From JASSUD01 sp031963005 (GTDB lineage Bacteria > Pseudomonadota > Gammaproteobacteria > Burkholderiales > Burkholderiaceae), in the NCBI GenBank assembly GCA_031963005.1, contig JASSUL010000002.1, forward strand, positions 62,001-126,000: DNA of 64,000 nucleotides, read 5' to 3'. Positions 53,686 through 62,117 of the stretch are shown in pieces. Position 1 is the stretch's first letter, and every line of letters starts with the position of its first letter. The position numbers and the translations under genes were made by a program. Under the pieces are notes generated by a model that made no database searches, had not been told where the DNA came from, and saw nothing but the letters and a program-made list of their open reading frames with translations.

Positions 53686-53866
53686 TAGAATCTGTTTAGT
53701 ATTTTCCAAAAAGGGTTGTGTTGGGGTTCCAAAATCACCCAAAAACGCCCCCCAACCTACCATTTTTTGGCATTTTTCGTAGGTTGAGGTGAGGAATTGA
53801 ATTAAATACGGAACCCCAACATTACGACCTCAAAGGGGATTTTTTGAGATCGTGAACAGGTGCTTA
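53686..53866. repeat. Large palindromic element, mosaic copy, overlapping hslU stop
   Basis: The left outer end TAGAATCTGTTTAGTATTTT is of the type in 33319-33462, while the right end (TTGAGATCGTGAACAG) is of the type in 58423 and 61575. The inner arms are GTGTTGGGGTTCC / GGAACCCCAAC, around the blocks AAAATCACCCAAAAACGCCC and GAATTGAATTAAATACGG. These blocks are in the opposite order to 61575-61757. The element's right end includes the hslU TAA at 53864-53866. Confidence 0.9.
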
Positions 53867-55372
53867 GAGAATATAACGCGAAAGATCTTCATCTTTCACG
53901 ATTTTAGAAAGCTCTTTATCGACAAAAGGACCATCAATGCATATAGGCTGGTCCGCATATTGTTGTGCAGAGAAGGAGATTTTTTCTAGAAGCTTTTCCA
54001 TGACGGTGTAAAGGCGCCGCGCACCGATATTTTCCATCTTCTCATTGACTGAAAAGGCGATTTCAGCGAGGCGTTTAATGCCCTCATCGGTGAATTCAAG
54101 CTTCACTTTTTCAGTCGCTAAAAGGGCTTGATACTGTTTGACTAAGCTGGCATCAGTACTGACTAAAATCGATTGGAAATCCTCTATCGACAATGAATTT
54201 AATTCTACCCGAATAGGAAAACGTCCTTGCAATTCAGGAATTAAATCACTGGGTTTAGCAAGATGAAACGCACCGCTTGCAATAAATAAAATATGGTCTG
54301 TTTTAATCATTCCATACTTGGTATTAACGGTAGTGCCTTCTACTAGCGGCAGTAAATCGCGTTGTACGCCTTGGCGCGAAATTTCCCCGCTTCCGCTATT
54401 TTCACCATTGCGTGATGCGATTTTATCGATCTCGTCGAGAAAGACGATGCCGTGTTGCTCAATGCTTTGAATCGCCTTTTCTTTTACTTCGTCTTCATTG
54501 AGCATCTTTTCGGCTTCTTCATCGCAGAGCAGGCGAAGCGCTTCTTTGATTTTGACTTTGCGTTGTGATTTGCGCTGTCCACCAATACTGGCAAACATCG
54601 AGCGAATCTGCTCGGTCATTTCTTCCATGCCAGGAGGACCCATAATGTTCATGGTCGTCGTGGACGTAGCGATATCGAGTTTGATTTCTTTTTCATCAAG
54701 CTCGCCTTTACGAAGCCGCTCACGAAAAGCTTGCCGCGTCGAGTTTTCTTCTTCACCCGTATTTTGACCTTCGTTTTGGCCGCTATCACGAGCTTGCGCG
54801 TCTTCTTCCTGAGCCTGTTCTTCCTCGTTGGCGGTATTCTCTTCCTCGGAAGATGAACGGTCGGATTCAGTGAGCAGTTTCAGAAAGTCTAATTTGCTGT
54901 TTTTGCGATTTTTAGATTTGCTTCGAGGCAGAGGTAGCAAGATATCCAAAACGCGTTCCTCTGCGCGTTTTTCTGCCTGTTCGCGGACCTTGACCATTTC
55001 CAATTCGCGGGTTTCTTTAATGGCAATTTCCGCTAGGTCGCGAATGATGCTATCGACATCACGTCCTACATACCCTACCTCAGTGAATTTGGTCGCTTCA
55101 ATTTTGATAAAGGGCGCATTCGCGAGTTTGGCTAAACGTCGAGCGATTTCGGTTTTTCCGACCCCAGTTTGTCCGATCATTAGGATATTTTTTGGGGTGA
55201 TTTCCTGACGCAGAGGTTCAGCGACTTGTTGGCGTCTCCAACGGTTGCGCAGTGCAACTGCGACAGCACGTTTTGCGTCAGTTTGGCCGATGATATGCTG
55301 ATCCAATTTTGCGACAATTTCTTCGGGAGTGGGGATAATATAAGATAAAGTGTCTGATGCAGTAGAGCTCAT
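53864..55372 (-). CDS. hslU: ATP-dependent protease ATPase subunit HslU
   Basis: HslU is the AAA+ unfoldase that feeds substrates to HslV. The 502-residue protein has Walker A GQTGVGKT at residues 67-74, the pore motif KFTEVGYVGRDV near 96-107, Walker B GIVFLDEIDKIAS, sensor FIASGAFHLAKPSDLIPELQGRFPIRVEL and a C-terminal domain ending DEDLSRYIL, the tail that inserts into HslV. Residues about 150-212 in the I domain are a low-complexity insertion of Ser, Asn, Gln and Glu, making it about 55 residues longer than usual (about 445). hslV is nine bases upstream. The stop codon lies in a repeat. Confidence 0.97.
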   Translation of the reverse strand: MSSTASDTLSYIIPTPEEIVAKLDQHIIGQTDAKRAVAVALRNRWRRQQVAEPLRQEITPKNILMIGQTGVGKTEIARRLAKLANAPFIKIEATKFTEVGYVGRDVDSIIRDLAEIAIKETRELEMVKVREQAEKRAEERVLDILLPLPRSKSKNRKNSKLDFLKLLTESDRSSSEEENTANEEEQAQEEDAQARDSGQNEGQNTGEEENSTRQAFRERLRKGELDEKEIKLDIATSTTTMNIMGPPGMEEMTEQIRSMFASIGGQRKSQRKVKIKEALRLLCDEEAEKMLNEDEVKEKAIQSIEQHGIVFLDEIDKIASRNGENSGSGEISRQGVQRDLLPLVEGTTVNTKYGMIKTDHILFIASGAFHLAKPSDLIPELQGRFPIRVELNSLSIEDFQSILVSTDASLVKQYQALLATEKVKLEFTDEGIKRLAEIAFSVNEKMENIGARRLYTVMEKLLEKISFSAQQYADQPICIDGPFVDKELSKIVKDEDLSRYIL

Positions 55373-55381
55373 AGCTGGTCT

Positions 55382-55918
55382 TTAGTCGAGCGTTTCAATA
55401 ATGTGGTTGTGATTCGTATAAATACAGAGATCGCCCGCAATCTGAAGGGATTTTTCAACGATTTCACGCGCGCTCAGCGTAGTGTTGCGCATTAGCGCTT
55501 GCGCTGCAGCCTGTGCATAACTTCCGCCTGAACCAATTGCGCAGACGCCTTCTTCGGGATCTAAAACATCGCCGTTGCCAGTCAAAATAAGCATGCCGTC
55601 TTTATTAGCGACAATCAACATAGCTTCAAGACGGCGCAAAATTCGGTCTGTGCGCCAATCTTTGGCGAGTTCAATCGCGGAGCGCGTCAGGTTACCGTGG
55701 TACTTCTCGAGTTTGGCTTCAAACCGATCTAGCAATGAGAAAGCATCTGCAGTCGCTCCTGCAAAACCTACTAAGACTTCATTGTTATAAATGCGTCTGA
55801 CTTTTTTGCCAGTGCCTTTGACAACCACATTGCCCAGCGTGACTTGACCATCTCCGCCGAGTGCAACCTGACCGTCGCGCTGAACGGCGACAATGGTTGT
55901 GCCGTGATACTGCTCCAT
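55382..55918 (-). CDS. hslV: ATP-dependent protease proteolytic subunit HslV
   Basis: HslV is the proteasome-beta-like peptidase of the HslUV complex. The 178-residue protein starts MEQYHGTTIVAVQRDGQVAL; processing exposes the catalytic Thr of HGTTIVAV. Other motifs: GGDGQVTLGNVVVKGTGKKVRR (catalytic Lys region), GFAGATADAFSLLDRFEAKLE, LTGNGDVLDPEEGVCAIGSGG with Gly/Ser near the active site, and ALMRNTTLSAREIVEKSLQIAGDLCIYTN. It is co-directional with hslU, with a nine-base gap. Confidence 0.98.
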   Translation of the reverse strand: MEQYHGTTIVAVQRDGQVALGGDGQVTLGNVVVKGTGKKVRRIYNNEVLVGFAGATADAFSLLDRFEAKLEKYHGNLTRSAIELAKDWRTDRILRRLEAMLIVANKDGMLILTGNGDVLDPEEGVCAIGSGGSYAQAAAQALMRNTTLSAREIVEKSLQIAGDLCIYTNHNHIIETLD

Positions 55919-56020
55919 GTGTAGTCCTTACAAATGGGATAGATGAGTTTAAAAGGGACTGACAAATGGATGAAAAATTGCGTTAAGAAGGCATAAAGAA
56001 TCCGCTGGACCTGTGTCTAT

Positions 56021-56040
56021 CGGACCTCTTTCGCAACCCC
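56021..56040. repeat. Solo end of the CCTCTTTC miniature element
   Basis: CGGACCTCTTTCGCAACCCC matches one 20-base terminal repeat of the elements at 38985 and 44798. No second arm is present before the dksA stop at 56056, so only one end remains, between hslV and dksA. Confidence 0.7.
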
Positions 56041-56055
56041 ATTCAGTTTGGCAGC

Positions 56056-56475
56056 TTAATCCCCAAATAATTTTTGACGCATTTCACGTCGTTCTTGCGC
56101 TTCTAGCGAAAGGGTCGTCGTAGGGCGAGCAAGTAGGCGGGGAATGCCGATGGGTTCTCCCGTTTCTTCGCACCAGCCGTATTCGCCCGATTCAATATAC
56201 GTGATGGCTTTACGCACTTTACTTAATAGTTTACGTTCACGATCTCGTGTACGGAGTTCGAGCGCAAGCTCCTCTTCGATCGTTGCACGATCAGCAGGAT
56301 CGGAGGCTACAACGCTATCTCGTAGGTTTTCTGTGGTCTGGCCTGCGTTATGCATTAACTCAGATAACATTTGCTCTAAGCGGTGTTTGAAAAAAGCGAG
56401 CTGGTCTGCATTCATGTAGTCCTTTTCGCCCATTTGCAGAATATCCGCTTCGGTTAACAGTCGTTTTTTAATCAT
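56056..56475 (-). CDS. dksA: RNA polymerase-binding transcription factor DksA
   Basis: DksA binds the secondary channel of RNA polymerase and works with ppGpp. The ATG at 56475 (MIKKRLLTEADILQMGEKDY) gives 139 residues; the longer frame to 56676 has no family match upstream. The coiled-coil tip has the functional SDPADRATIEEE acidic residues. The zinc-finger region reads YGWCEETGEPIGIPRLLARPTTTLSLEAQERRE, with one Cys instead of four. This is the zinc-independent type common in Burkholderiales, so it is not necessarily defective. xerC is 201 bases upstream. Confidence 0.95.
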   Translation of the reverse strand: MIKKRLLTEADILQMGEKDYMNADQLAFFKHRLEQMLSELMHNAGQTTENLRDSVVASDPADRATIEEELALELRTRDRERKLLSKVRKAITYIESGEYGWCEETGEPIGIPRLLARPTTTLSLEAQERREMRQKLFGD

Positions 56476-56676
56476 GGATGGATAATCGAGAAATAAGCTT
56501 GAATAGGCTGAAATGATAAAAGCCCTATTTTCTGCAAGATAAAAGTCTATATATGCAAGCGCCGTTTTTGCACGGTTAAAAGAGTGTGGTGTATAGCGCA
56601 CATTGGTGGCTGACTCCACTATCTGCTCAAAATACGCAAAAAAGGGCGATTGTACCTGCTCACACCCATTACGCAA

Positions 56677-57651
56677 TCAGGTCCGTTTCTTGGACCTAGG
56701 ATGCGCTTTGTCATAGATACGGGCTAAATGCTGAAAATCAAGAGAAGTATAAATTTGAGTTGCCGCAATGCTGGCATGTCCAAGTAGGTCTTGTACAGCA
56801 CGTAAATCCCCGCTTGACTGTAAGATATGACTGGCAAATGAATGGCGTAAAACGTGCGGATGTACGTGTGTGGGCAGACCTGCTTGTATCGCGCGCTTTT
56901 TAATACATTGCCGGATCACCCCAGGAGCCATACGTTGTCCGCGTACAGAAAGAAAGAGCGGGTAGGGATCATCACGTATCCAGGTAGGCCGGTCTTCTAG
57001 CCAAGCTTGTAAGGCTACCCGCGCTTTTTGCCCTACGGGCACGATGCGCTGTCGGTTACCTTTGCCGGTCACATGCACTTGCGCCTGGAGCAGATCTAAC
57101 CAGCCTAAAGAGCGATGAGAGGGGGTGTGGCTGTAACCGATATCTAATCCAATGAGTTCAGCAAGGCGCAGGCCTGATGAGTAAAACAATTCTAATATCG
57201 CCCTATCTCGCAGCGCAGTTCGGTCTTGTTGATCGAGTATGGCCCTTTTTTGCGCTTCCATCAGTTGATGTGCATCTTCCAGAGAAAGGGTTTTAGGCAG
57301 TAATTTAGTCGATCGTGGAGCGCGAATCGCTGCAACAGGATTACATGCCAGTGTAGTATGTTTAGCTAGCCAACGGTAAAAGCTGCGCCATACCGATAAA
57401 CGATGTGCAATAGAACGGGGTGTTAACCCTTCTAGACGCGCTTGTTTAACCCCTAGACGGATATCATTTGGGGTGAGGGATTCCAATGATCGGTCTTGCG
57501 CTAATGCCACTAACATGAGAAGGGCATGCCTATAACTGCGTAAGGTATGGGTAGAGAGCTTGCGTTCATGCGCCAGGGTATCTAGCCAAGTATGCATCCA
57601 AGATTCTGAAGACGAGGATGAAGGTGACGGCGACGGAAGATCAATGCGCAT
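56677..57651 (-). CDS. xerC: Site-specific tyrosine recombinase XerC
   Basis: XerC acts with XerD at dif to resolve chromosome dimers. The 324-residue protein has an N-terminal SAM-like core-binding domain (residues 18-105) and the catalytic domain with Arg in SSGLRLAELIGLD, Lys in VTGKGNRQRIVPVG, the HVLRHSFASHIL box (His, Arg), His in LLGHASIAATQIY and the nucleophile Tyr in IYTSLD. The N-terminus is extended by a Ser/Pro-rich stretch. It overlaps the DUF484 gene by 11 bases, as in many betaproteobacteria, and lies next to dapF. Confidence 0.96.
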   Translation of the reverse strand: MRIDLPSPSPSSSSSESWMHTWLDTLAHERKLSTHTLRSYRHALLMLVALAQDRSLESLTPNDIRLGVKQARLEGLTPRSIAHRLSVWRSFYRWLAKHTTLACNPVAAIRAPRSTKLLPKTLSLEDAHQLMEAQKRAILDQQDRTALRDRAILELFYSSGLRLAELIGLDIGYSHTPSHRSLGWLDLLQAQVHVTGKGNRQRIVPVGQKARVALQAWLEDRPTWIRDDPYPLFLSVRGQRMAPGVIRQCIKKRAIQAGLPTHVHPHVLRHSFASHILQSSGDLRAVQDLLGHASIAATQIYTSLDFQHLARIYDKAHPRSKKRT

Positions 57652-58369
57652 GGAGGGCTGTTTTCGTTAGTAAACGGCTTAATGCCGCACCCAGGACTGC
57701 GCCAAGATGGACGAGATAGTCGGTGGCGGCATCGGCCTGAAAACGGTTGGCATCCGGAGAGCCCATCACTAGTAATCCAAAGGCAGGGCAAGTCGGAATG
57801 CCGGGGTGGCGTAATGCAAGCAGGGCCACAGAAGCAGGCTCGGTAAGTGTTTTCGGCACGGTTGCCAGGGTGTCGCTGGCATGCGCAGTTTCACTACACC
57901 ATTGTGCAGCAGGAAAGGAGAAATCGGTTCCGCAATAAGGGCTGACGAGTTGCTGGGCAAAAGTACGGACCTCTTCACCCACATCTTCGTTATAGGGCGT
58001 GTGGGCATAGCGCTTCGCGACTCCCCACATTCTTAGCCCTACTTGAGGAATAGCAAAAATAGCTTTGAGGCTGGTTAATGCGGTCTGTAGTAGGTGCTGG
58101 GTCTCCCGCTCCGCTAAGAGGCGAGTCGTAAAGTGACTGAGTTTGCTTGCCAGGGAATCATTTTCCCGGCCATACTGTAGTAAATCCCCTAGACGCTGTT
58201 CCAACTGCAGCTGTCGGTCACGAAGAATCTGCATTTGACGCTCTTGCAATGAGAGTACACCAGGGTAGTGCGGAACCTGTAGCCGTATCGAGGCTAAAAG
58301 ATCCGCATGCTGATTAAAAAATTCGGGATGAGTCAACAGATAGTCTGCGATAGCTTGATCAGTCGTCAT
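57641..58369 (-). CDS. DUF484 family protein
   Basis: A GAF-like protein of unknown function, conserved between dapF and xerC in proteobacteria. From ATG 58369 (MTTDQAIADYLLTHPEFF) it has 242 residues. The N-terminal helix IADYLLTHPEFFNQHADLLASIRLQVPH is the family signature; LSLQERQMQILRDRQLQLEQRL forms a coiled coil. The C-terminal GAF-type region follows (LLALRHPGIPTCPAFGLLVMGSPDANRF, DYLVHLGAVLGAAL). Translational overlap with xerC suggests linked expression. A palindromic element separates it from dapF. Confidence 0.93.
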   Translation of the reverse strand: MTTDQAIADYLLTHPEFFNQHADLLASIRLQVPHYPGVLSLQERQMQILRDRQLQLEQRLGDLLQYGRENDSLASKLSHFTTRLLAERETQHLLQTALTSLKAIFAIPQVGLRMWGVAKRYAHTPYNEDVGEEVRTFAQQLVSPYCGTDFSFPAAQWCSETAHASDTLATVPKTLTEPASVALLALRHPGIPTCPAFGLLVMGSPDANRFQADAATDYLVHLGAVLGAALSRLLTKTALHAH

Positions 58370-58422
58370 GAGAAGCAAGTAGAGAAGGAAACAGGTCCGT
58401 TAATGCAACACATAGAATCGTG

Positions 58423-58579
58423 TAAGAATCTATTCACGATCTTCAAAAGTGGGTTGCGTTGGGGTTCCTTCGTCACCCCAATCTACCATTTTGGGCATTT
58501 TTCGTAGGTTGGTGGTGACGAAGGAACCCCAACATGACGGCCTCAAAGGTGATTATTTGAGATCATAAACAGACTCTAA
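58423..58579. repeat. Large palindromic element between dapF and DUF484
   Basis: 157 bases. Outer ends TAAGAATCTATTCACGATCT and TTGAGATCATAAACAGACTC. Inner arms GCGTTGGGGTTCCTTCGTCA and TGACGAAGGAACCCCAACAT flank the loop CATTTTGGGCATTTTTCG. It is the family's most regular copy by eye; the inner arms equal those of 47312-47435. The whole would fold into one long hairpin on either strand. Confidence 0.92.
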
Positions 58580-58622
58580 GAGGCGTGTAGCGTATGAGGA
58601 AAACTTCTTTGAAATAAAAGAA

Positions 58623-59540
58623 TTATTTTGCCAACATAAGCATATCGGAAGTATTGGTCTCAAGAGAGAGGCTGCTTGGGCATACCACGTCCCCTACAAA
58701 TACCGTATGTGCAGGCCCAGCCATACGCACAGGTTCAGAGGGATCCCCATTCCAGTGAATCGTTAAGCATCCCCCTCGTGTACGCACTTTAACAGGAGTC
58801 TGCAGCCAAGATCGATGTATTCCCGTAACAGCTGCAGCACAGGCTCCCGTGCCGCAGGCTAGGGTTTCTCCCGCGCCGCGTTCATAAACCCGTAAATCGA
58901 TATGATGCGCATCTATAACCTGCATAAAGCCGGCATTGACTCCCTGCAAAAAGCGCGGATGAGTCGCAATCTCCGCCCCTCCTAGCAGAACCGCTGCGCG
59001 TTGCACATCCTCCACACGCTGTACGGCGTGTGGATTTCCCATCGAGACCAGGCAGAGCTCTACAGGAGGTGTGCTATGTGTCAGATCGGTTAAAGTCCAG
59101 ATTGCGCGATCTGCGCTAGTATGAGGATCTAGCCCTTTTGTATCAAAGAAGACGGCTTCAGGCGTGAAATCAGGAGGAATCAGTTCCACCAAAACTTCTC
59201 CATCTTCTTGCATGTGCAAAACGGTGATACCCGTGGAAACTTGCACATGGACACGCTTTTGCGTCGTGAGTTGCGTCTCTAATAAAAATTTCATGATACA
59301 ACGCGCGCCATTGCCACATTGCTCGACTTCACCGCCGTCCGCATTAAAAATACGGTATCTAAAATCTGCTTGTGGGTGCGTAGCAGGCTCGATGAGCAGG
59401 ACCTGATCCGCACCGATGCCAAAATGCCGATCCGCCAGCCAGCGTATTTGTATAGGGCTTAGGGCGATGGATTGGCGAACGCCATCGAGCACAACAAAAT
59501 CATTCCCGGCGCCTTGCATTTTAGTAAATGATAGTTTCAT
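58623..59540 (-). CDS. dapF: Diaminopimelate epimerase
   Basis: DapF interconverts LL- and meso-diaminopimelate for lysine and peptidoglycan. From ATG 59540 (MKLSFTKMQGAGNDFVVLD) the protein has 305 residues. Both catalytic Cys are present: NADGGEVEQCGNGARCI and AGETLACGTGACAAAV. Substrate motifs GIGADQVLLIEP and SMGNPHAVQRVEDV are also present. It is about 25 residues longer than E. coli DapF, through a loop (THSTPPVELC) and a C-terminal tail. It follows lpxL by 14 bases and is probably co-transcribed with it. Confidence 0.97.
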   Translation of the reverse strand: MKLSFTKMQGAGNDFVVLDGVRQSIALSPIQIRWLADRHFGIGADQVLLIEPATHPQADFRYRIFNADGGEVEQCGNGARCIMKFLLETQLTTQKRVHVQVSTGITVLHMQEDGEVLVELIPPDFTPEAVFFDTKGLDPHTSADRAIWTLTDLTHSTPPVELCLVSMGNPHAVQRVEDVQRAAVLLGGAEIATHPRFLQGVNAGFMQVIDAHHIDLRVYERGAGETLACGTGACAAAVTGIHRSWLQTPVKVRTRGGCLTIHWNGDPSEPVRMAGPAHTVFVGDVVCPSSLSLETNTSDMLMLAK

Positions 59541-59554
59541 AACCAATCGTGTTC

Positions 59555-60490
59555 CTAGTACAACCCAGCCTCTCCAGCGGGGCGTGTCTTAAAGCGCCGA
59601 TGTAACCAATAATACTGTTCCGGAATACGTGCAATCTGCTCTTCAAGCACCGCATTCATTCTACGAGTATCGGCGATGAGATTGTCGCTAGGGTAATGAT
59701 CCCAAGGCGCAAAAATGCGCAGTTTGTAACCGCGATAATTCGGCAAAACTTCACAGACAAAAGGAGCCACTTGCGCCTGTGCCGCTTTGGCTAAACGTGA
59801 GATAGAGGTGAGTGTGCACGCCGGCACTCCAAAAAACGGGACAAAAATGGAATTCCCTACACCATGGTCCATATCACTGCTTAACATAACAGGCATACGT
59901 TTATGGAGCATGCGCAGGAGTGCCCGTGCACTGTCTGTACGCGGAAGCATGGTGGCTCCAAAACGCGAGCGCGATTTTTTTGCAATGACATCAATGCGCG
60001 CATTCGTTAGCGGTTGAAAGGCGGCGCCACAGGGGCGATGTAGGCTGTAATTGAGAAATAACGCGCCGGCTTCTAGTCCAACGAAGTGATAGCCTAGAAA
60101 GATCGTCGGAGGTAAATTAGGATCCGCCAAATCCACTTGGCTCTCTATTTGCACTAATTTTTCTAGTTTACTAGCCGGTGCAAACCACTGCACGCTGCGC
60201 TCCACAAAACTACGAATGGCATGCTGGAAATGGCGCGCAGCAACCCTTTCTCGATGTTCGGAAGACCACTCTGGAAAGCAAAGGGCCAAATTTTTCTGAA
60301 TAATCTGCTTGCGCTGACTAGGTAGCTGATAAAGAAGCACGCCTAGCGCCGCTCCAAAACGCGCGATCCATCCATAGGGCAAATAGGCTAGTCCTCGTAA
60401 TAAGCCGATAGCCAGGCTTTCAGACAGCCACTTCAAAGCACGCTGCAGGATGTGCCAATCCAGACGGGGCAAGGAGCGTAAAAAATTCAT
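59555..60490 (-). CDS. lpxL: Lipid A biosynthesis acyltransferase (LpxL/HtrB family)
   Basis: Adds a secondary acyl chain to lipid A on the inner membrane. The ATG at 60490 (MNFLRSLPRLDWHILQ) is preferred over the frame extension to 60673, giving 311 residues. An N-terminal membrane helix (AIGLLRGLAYLPYGWIARFGAAL) precedes the lysophospholipid acyltransferase motif, HFVGLEAG with the catalytic His and Glu four residues later. Then come TMLPRTDSARALLRMLHKRMPVMLSSDMDHG and a C-terminal QYYWLHRRFKTRP, typical of the family. Burkholderia usually has two copies here between metK and dapF; only one remains. Confidence 0.94.
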   Translation of the reverse strand: MNFLRSLPRLDWHILQRALKWLSESLAIGLLRGLAYLPYGWIARFGAALGVLLYQLPSQRKQIIQKNLALCFPEWSSEHRERVAARHFQHAIRSFVERSVQWFAPASKLEKLVQIESQVDLADPNLPPTIFLGYHFVGLEAGALFLNYSLHRPCGAAFQPLTNARIDVIAKKSRSRFGATMLPRTDSARALLRMLHKRMPVMLSSDMDHGVGNSIFVPFFGVPACTLTSISRLAKAAQAQVAPFVCEVLPNYRGYKLRIFAPWDHYPSDNLIADTRRMNAVLEEQIARIPEQYYWLHRRFKTRPAGEAGLY

Positions 60491-60702
60491 GTCACAGTAA
60501 AAGAAGGGGGGATCTATAAAAAACAAGGCTCGAAGTATAGGGCTTATTGGGCCAAAATTTAGAGCGGGTTTTTGGAACAATTTGGTAAAAATACCCTGAT
60601 TCAGTTGGATAAAGGCCATGAGCAATGCGTCTTTGAGGTCTTTGAACAGCGTAGCGCCAGGGCACGATGGCAAATTGGATAAGGTTGCCCTGGCTTTTTG
60701 AC

Positions 60703-61275
60703 TTAATTTGTTAATGCAGTGAGGAGCATGGTTAGTCCGCTTGCAGCTACTGCATGAATTATATGAGGCTGAATTTCTGTAGAACTAGAGTTTTTCGGGC
60801 GTGTGCTGCTACCACCTCCGCCTGCACGATGACCACCACCACTACTATGGCCGCCGCCACTACTACCATGGCCACCTCCACCTTTCCTTTTTTCATGTCG
60901 CATCAACGTAGGCTGCGCATGTATTGAGGTGGAATGATCGTTATCCCTTAACCAAACATCGGTGGTAGTTGTTTTTGGCCCTGGTATTTGGTCAAGTATG
61001 CTGGGTGATGTTGTTTGCGAGGATTCCTTGCTCTCTAACTGCAGCTGTGTGACATTTTGACGGTTATGAAGCGCCGTAGCACGATTGATCGACGAATCAT
61101 GTGTATTAGTGATGGAGTTCCTGCCTCTTATTCCGCTGATGCTGGCCGCAGACGATACAGTGGCCAGGCAGCCTATGCCAAGTAGTAGCTTCTTAGAGGA
61201 AGCCTTTCCCTGATCATGTGACTGCTTTTCTGTCTGAGTAGTGTTTGTGTGCTTTGCAGAATCTGAAATATGCAT
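60703..61275 (-). CDS. Gly/His-rich hypothetical protein with N-terminal hydrophobic segment
   Basis: The ATG at 61275 (MHISDSAKHTNTTQTEK) follows GGAGG at seven bases; an earlier ATG at 61287 overlaps that site. The 190-residue protein has a hydrophobic stretch at residues 29-46 after a Lys pair (LLLGIGCLATVSSAASI). A Ser/Thr/Asn-rich middle follows, then a Gly/His/Ser repeat region at about 130-160 (GGGHGSSGGGHSSGGGH) and a hydrophobic C-terminal helix at 173-188. GGH repeats can bind metal or stay disordered. No family recognised. It was inserted between metK and lpxL, normally neighbours. Confidence 0.6.
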   Translation of the reverse strand: MHISDSAKHTNTTQTEKQSHDQGKASSKKLLLGIGCLATVSSAASISGIRGRNSITNTHDSSINRATALHNRQNVTQLQLESKESSQTTSPSILDQIPGPKTTTTDVWLRDNDHSTSIHAQPTLMRHEKRKGGGGHGSSGGGHSSGGGHRAGGGGSSTRPKNSSSTEIQPHIIHAVAASGLTMLLTALTN

Positions 61276-62117
61276 TATTTCCTCCATGCACTAGGGTGGC
61301 AATTAAAAATACATTATTTTTTAATCATAAAATTCCCGTTGAGGCATGTTACGCCTAAGAGCAATCTAGCAAATGATCAGAGATGCTAATGCGCAAAATC
61401 AGAAATAAAAAATAGTAAAGCGCAGTGATAAGCCAGGAATTTCTTAACTTTTCCCCCAGGGTATTTATGGATAGCTCAGGCGTCGTGCTTTCCCCATACT
61501 TTCTTCCCATTCATGACCATATTTTCTATGGCAATATGAACTTATAGTCGCTGGTAATATAAATATTTGACTCCTAAGAACCTGTTCATAATCCTCAAAA
61601 AACACCCTTGAGGTCGTAATGTTGGGGTTCAGTATTTAATTCAATTCGTCACCAAAACCTACCATTTTTGGGCATTTTTCGTAGGTTGGGGGGGCGTTTT
61701 TGGGTGATTTTGGAACCCCAACACAACCCGCTTTTGAAGATTATGAACAGGTTCTAAGAGTATGAAAATTTATATACGGCTTTTTCAAAGAAAAGTACTA
61801 GAAGATGAACGGGGTATTGATTTAATATAAGAGCATTGCTTAAAAATAGTGTTTATATAAACACTGCATTTTTTAAAAGAATTTTATGGTGTGGAAGTTT
61901 AAAAATATGCTTCATATCCTAGATAATTATTAAATATCTGATTATTTTTTTAAAAAATGTAAATCTATATTTGGTATTGTAGTAACGCGCTGGAATTTAT
62001 TTTCATGAAGCCACATTGCCGTGCCCGTTATGTTGGCCTTTAGTTTTGCGTAATCGAGCACTTTTAAAGACCTCTCCACTGCTGTATGGATTTTTTAGCC
62101 GTGCAGCGCGCTCATAT
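61276..62117. other. Spacer of 840 bases with one palindromic element
   Basis: Apart from the element at 61575-61757 no gene is seen. The left part (61300-61570) would carry the promoter of the Gly/His-rich gene. The right part (61790-62010) is very AT-rich. Short plus-strand frames near 62016 are antisense to the gene at 62118. Confidence 0.45.
61575..61757. repeat. Large palindromic element, most complete copy
   Basis: 183 bases with outer ends TAAGAACCTGTTCATAATCC and the complement of TTAGAACCTGTTCATAATCT. Inner arms TGTTGGGGTTC and GGAACCCCAACAC enclose GTATTTAATTCAATTCGTCA on the left, the loop CATTTTTGGGCATTTTTCGT, and GGGGCGTTTTTGGGTGATTT on the right. The two inner blocks are the same as in 53686-53866 but exchanged left for right. 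Confidence 0.93.

Noticed and set aside
47312..61757. CRISPR array
   Set aside because: The repeated units are palindromic, far apart and not separated by uniform spacers; no cas genes are seen.
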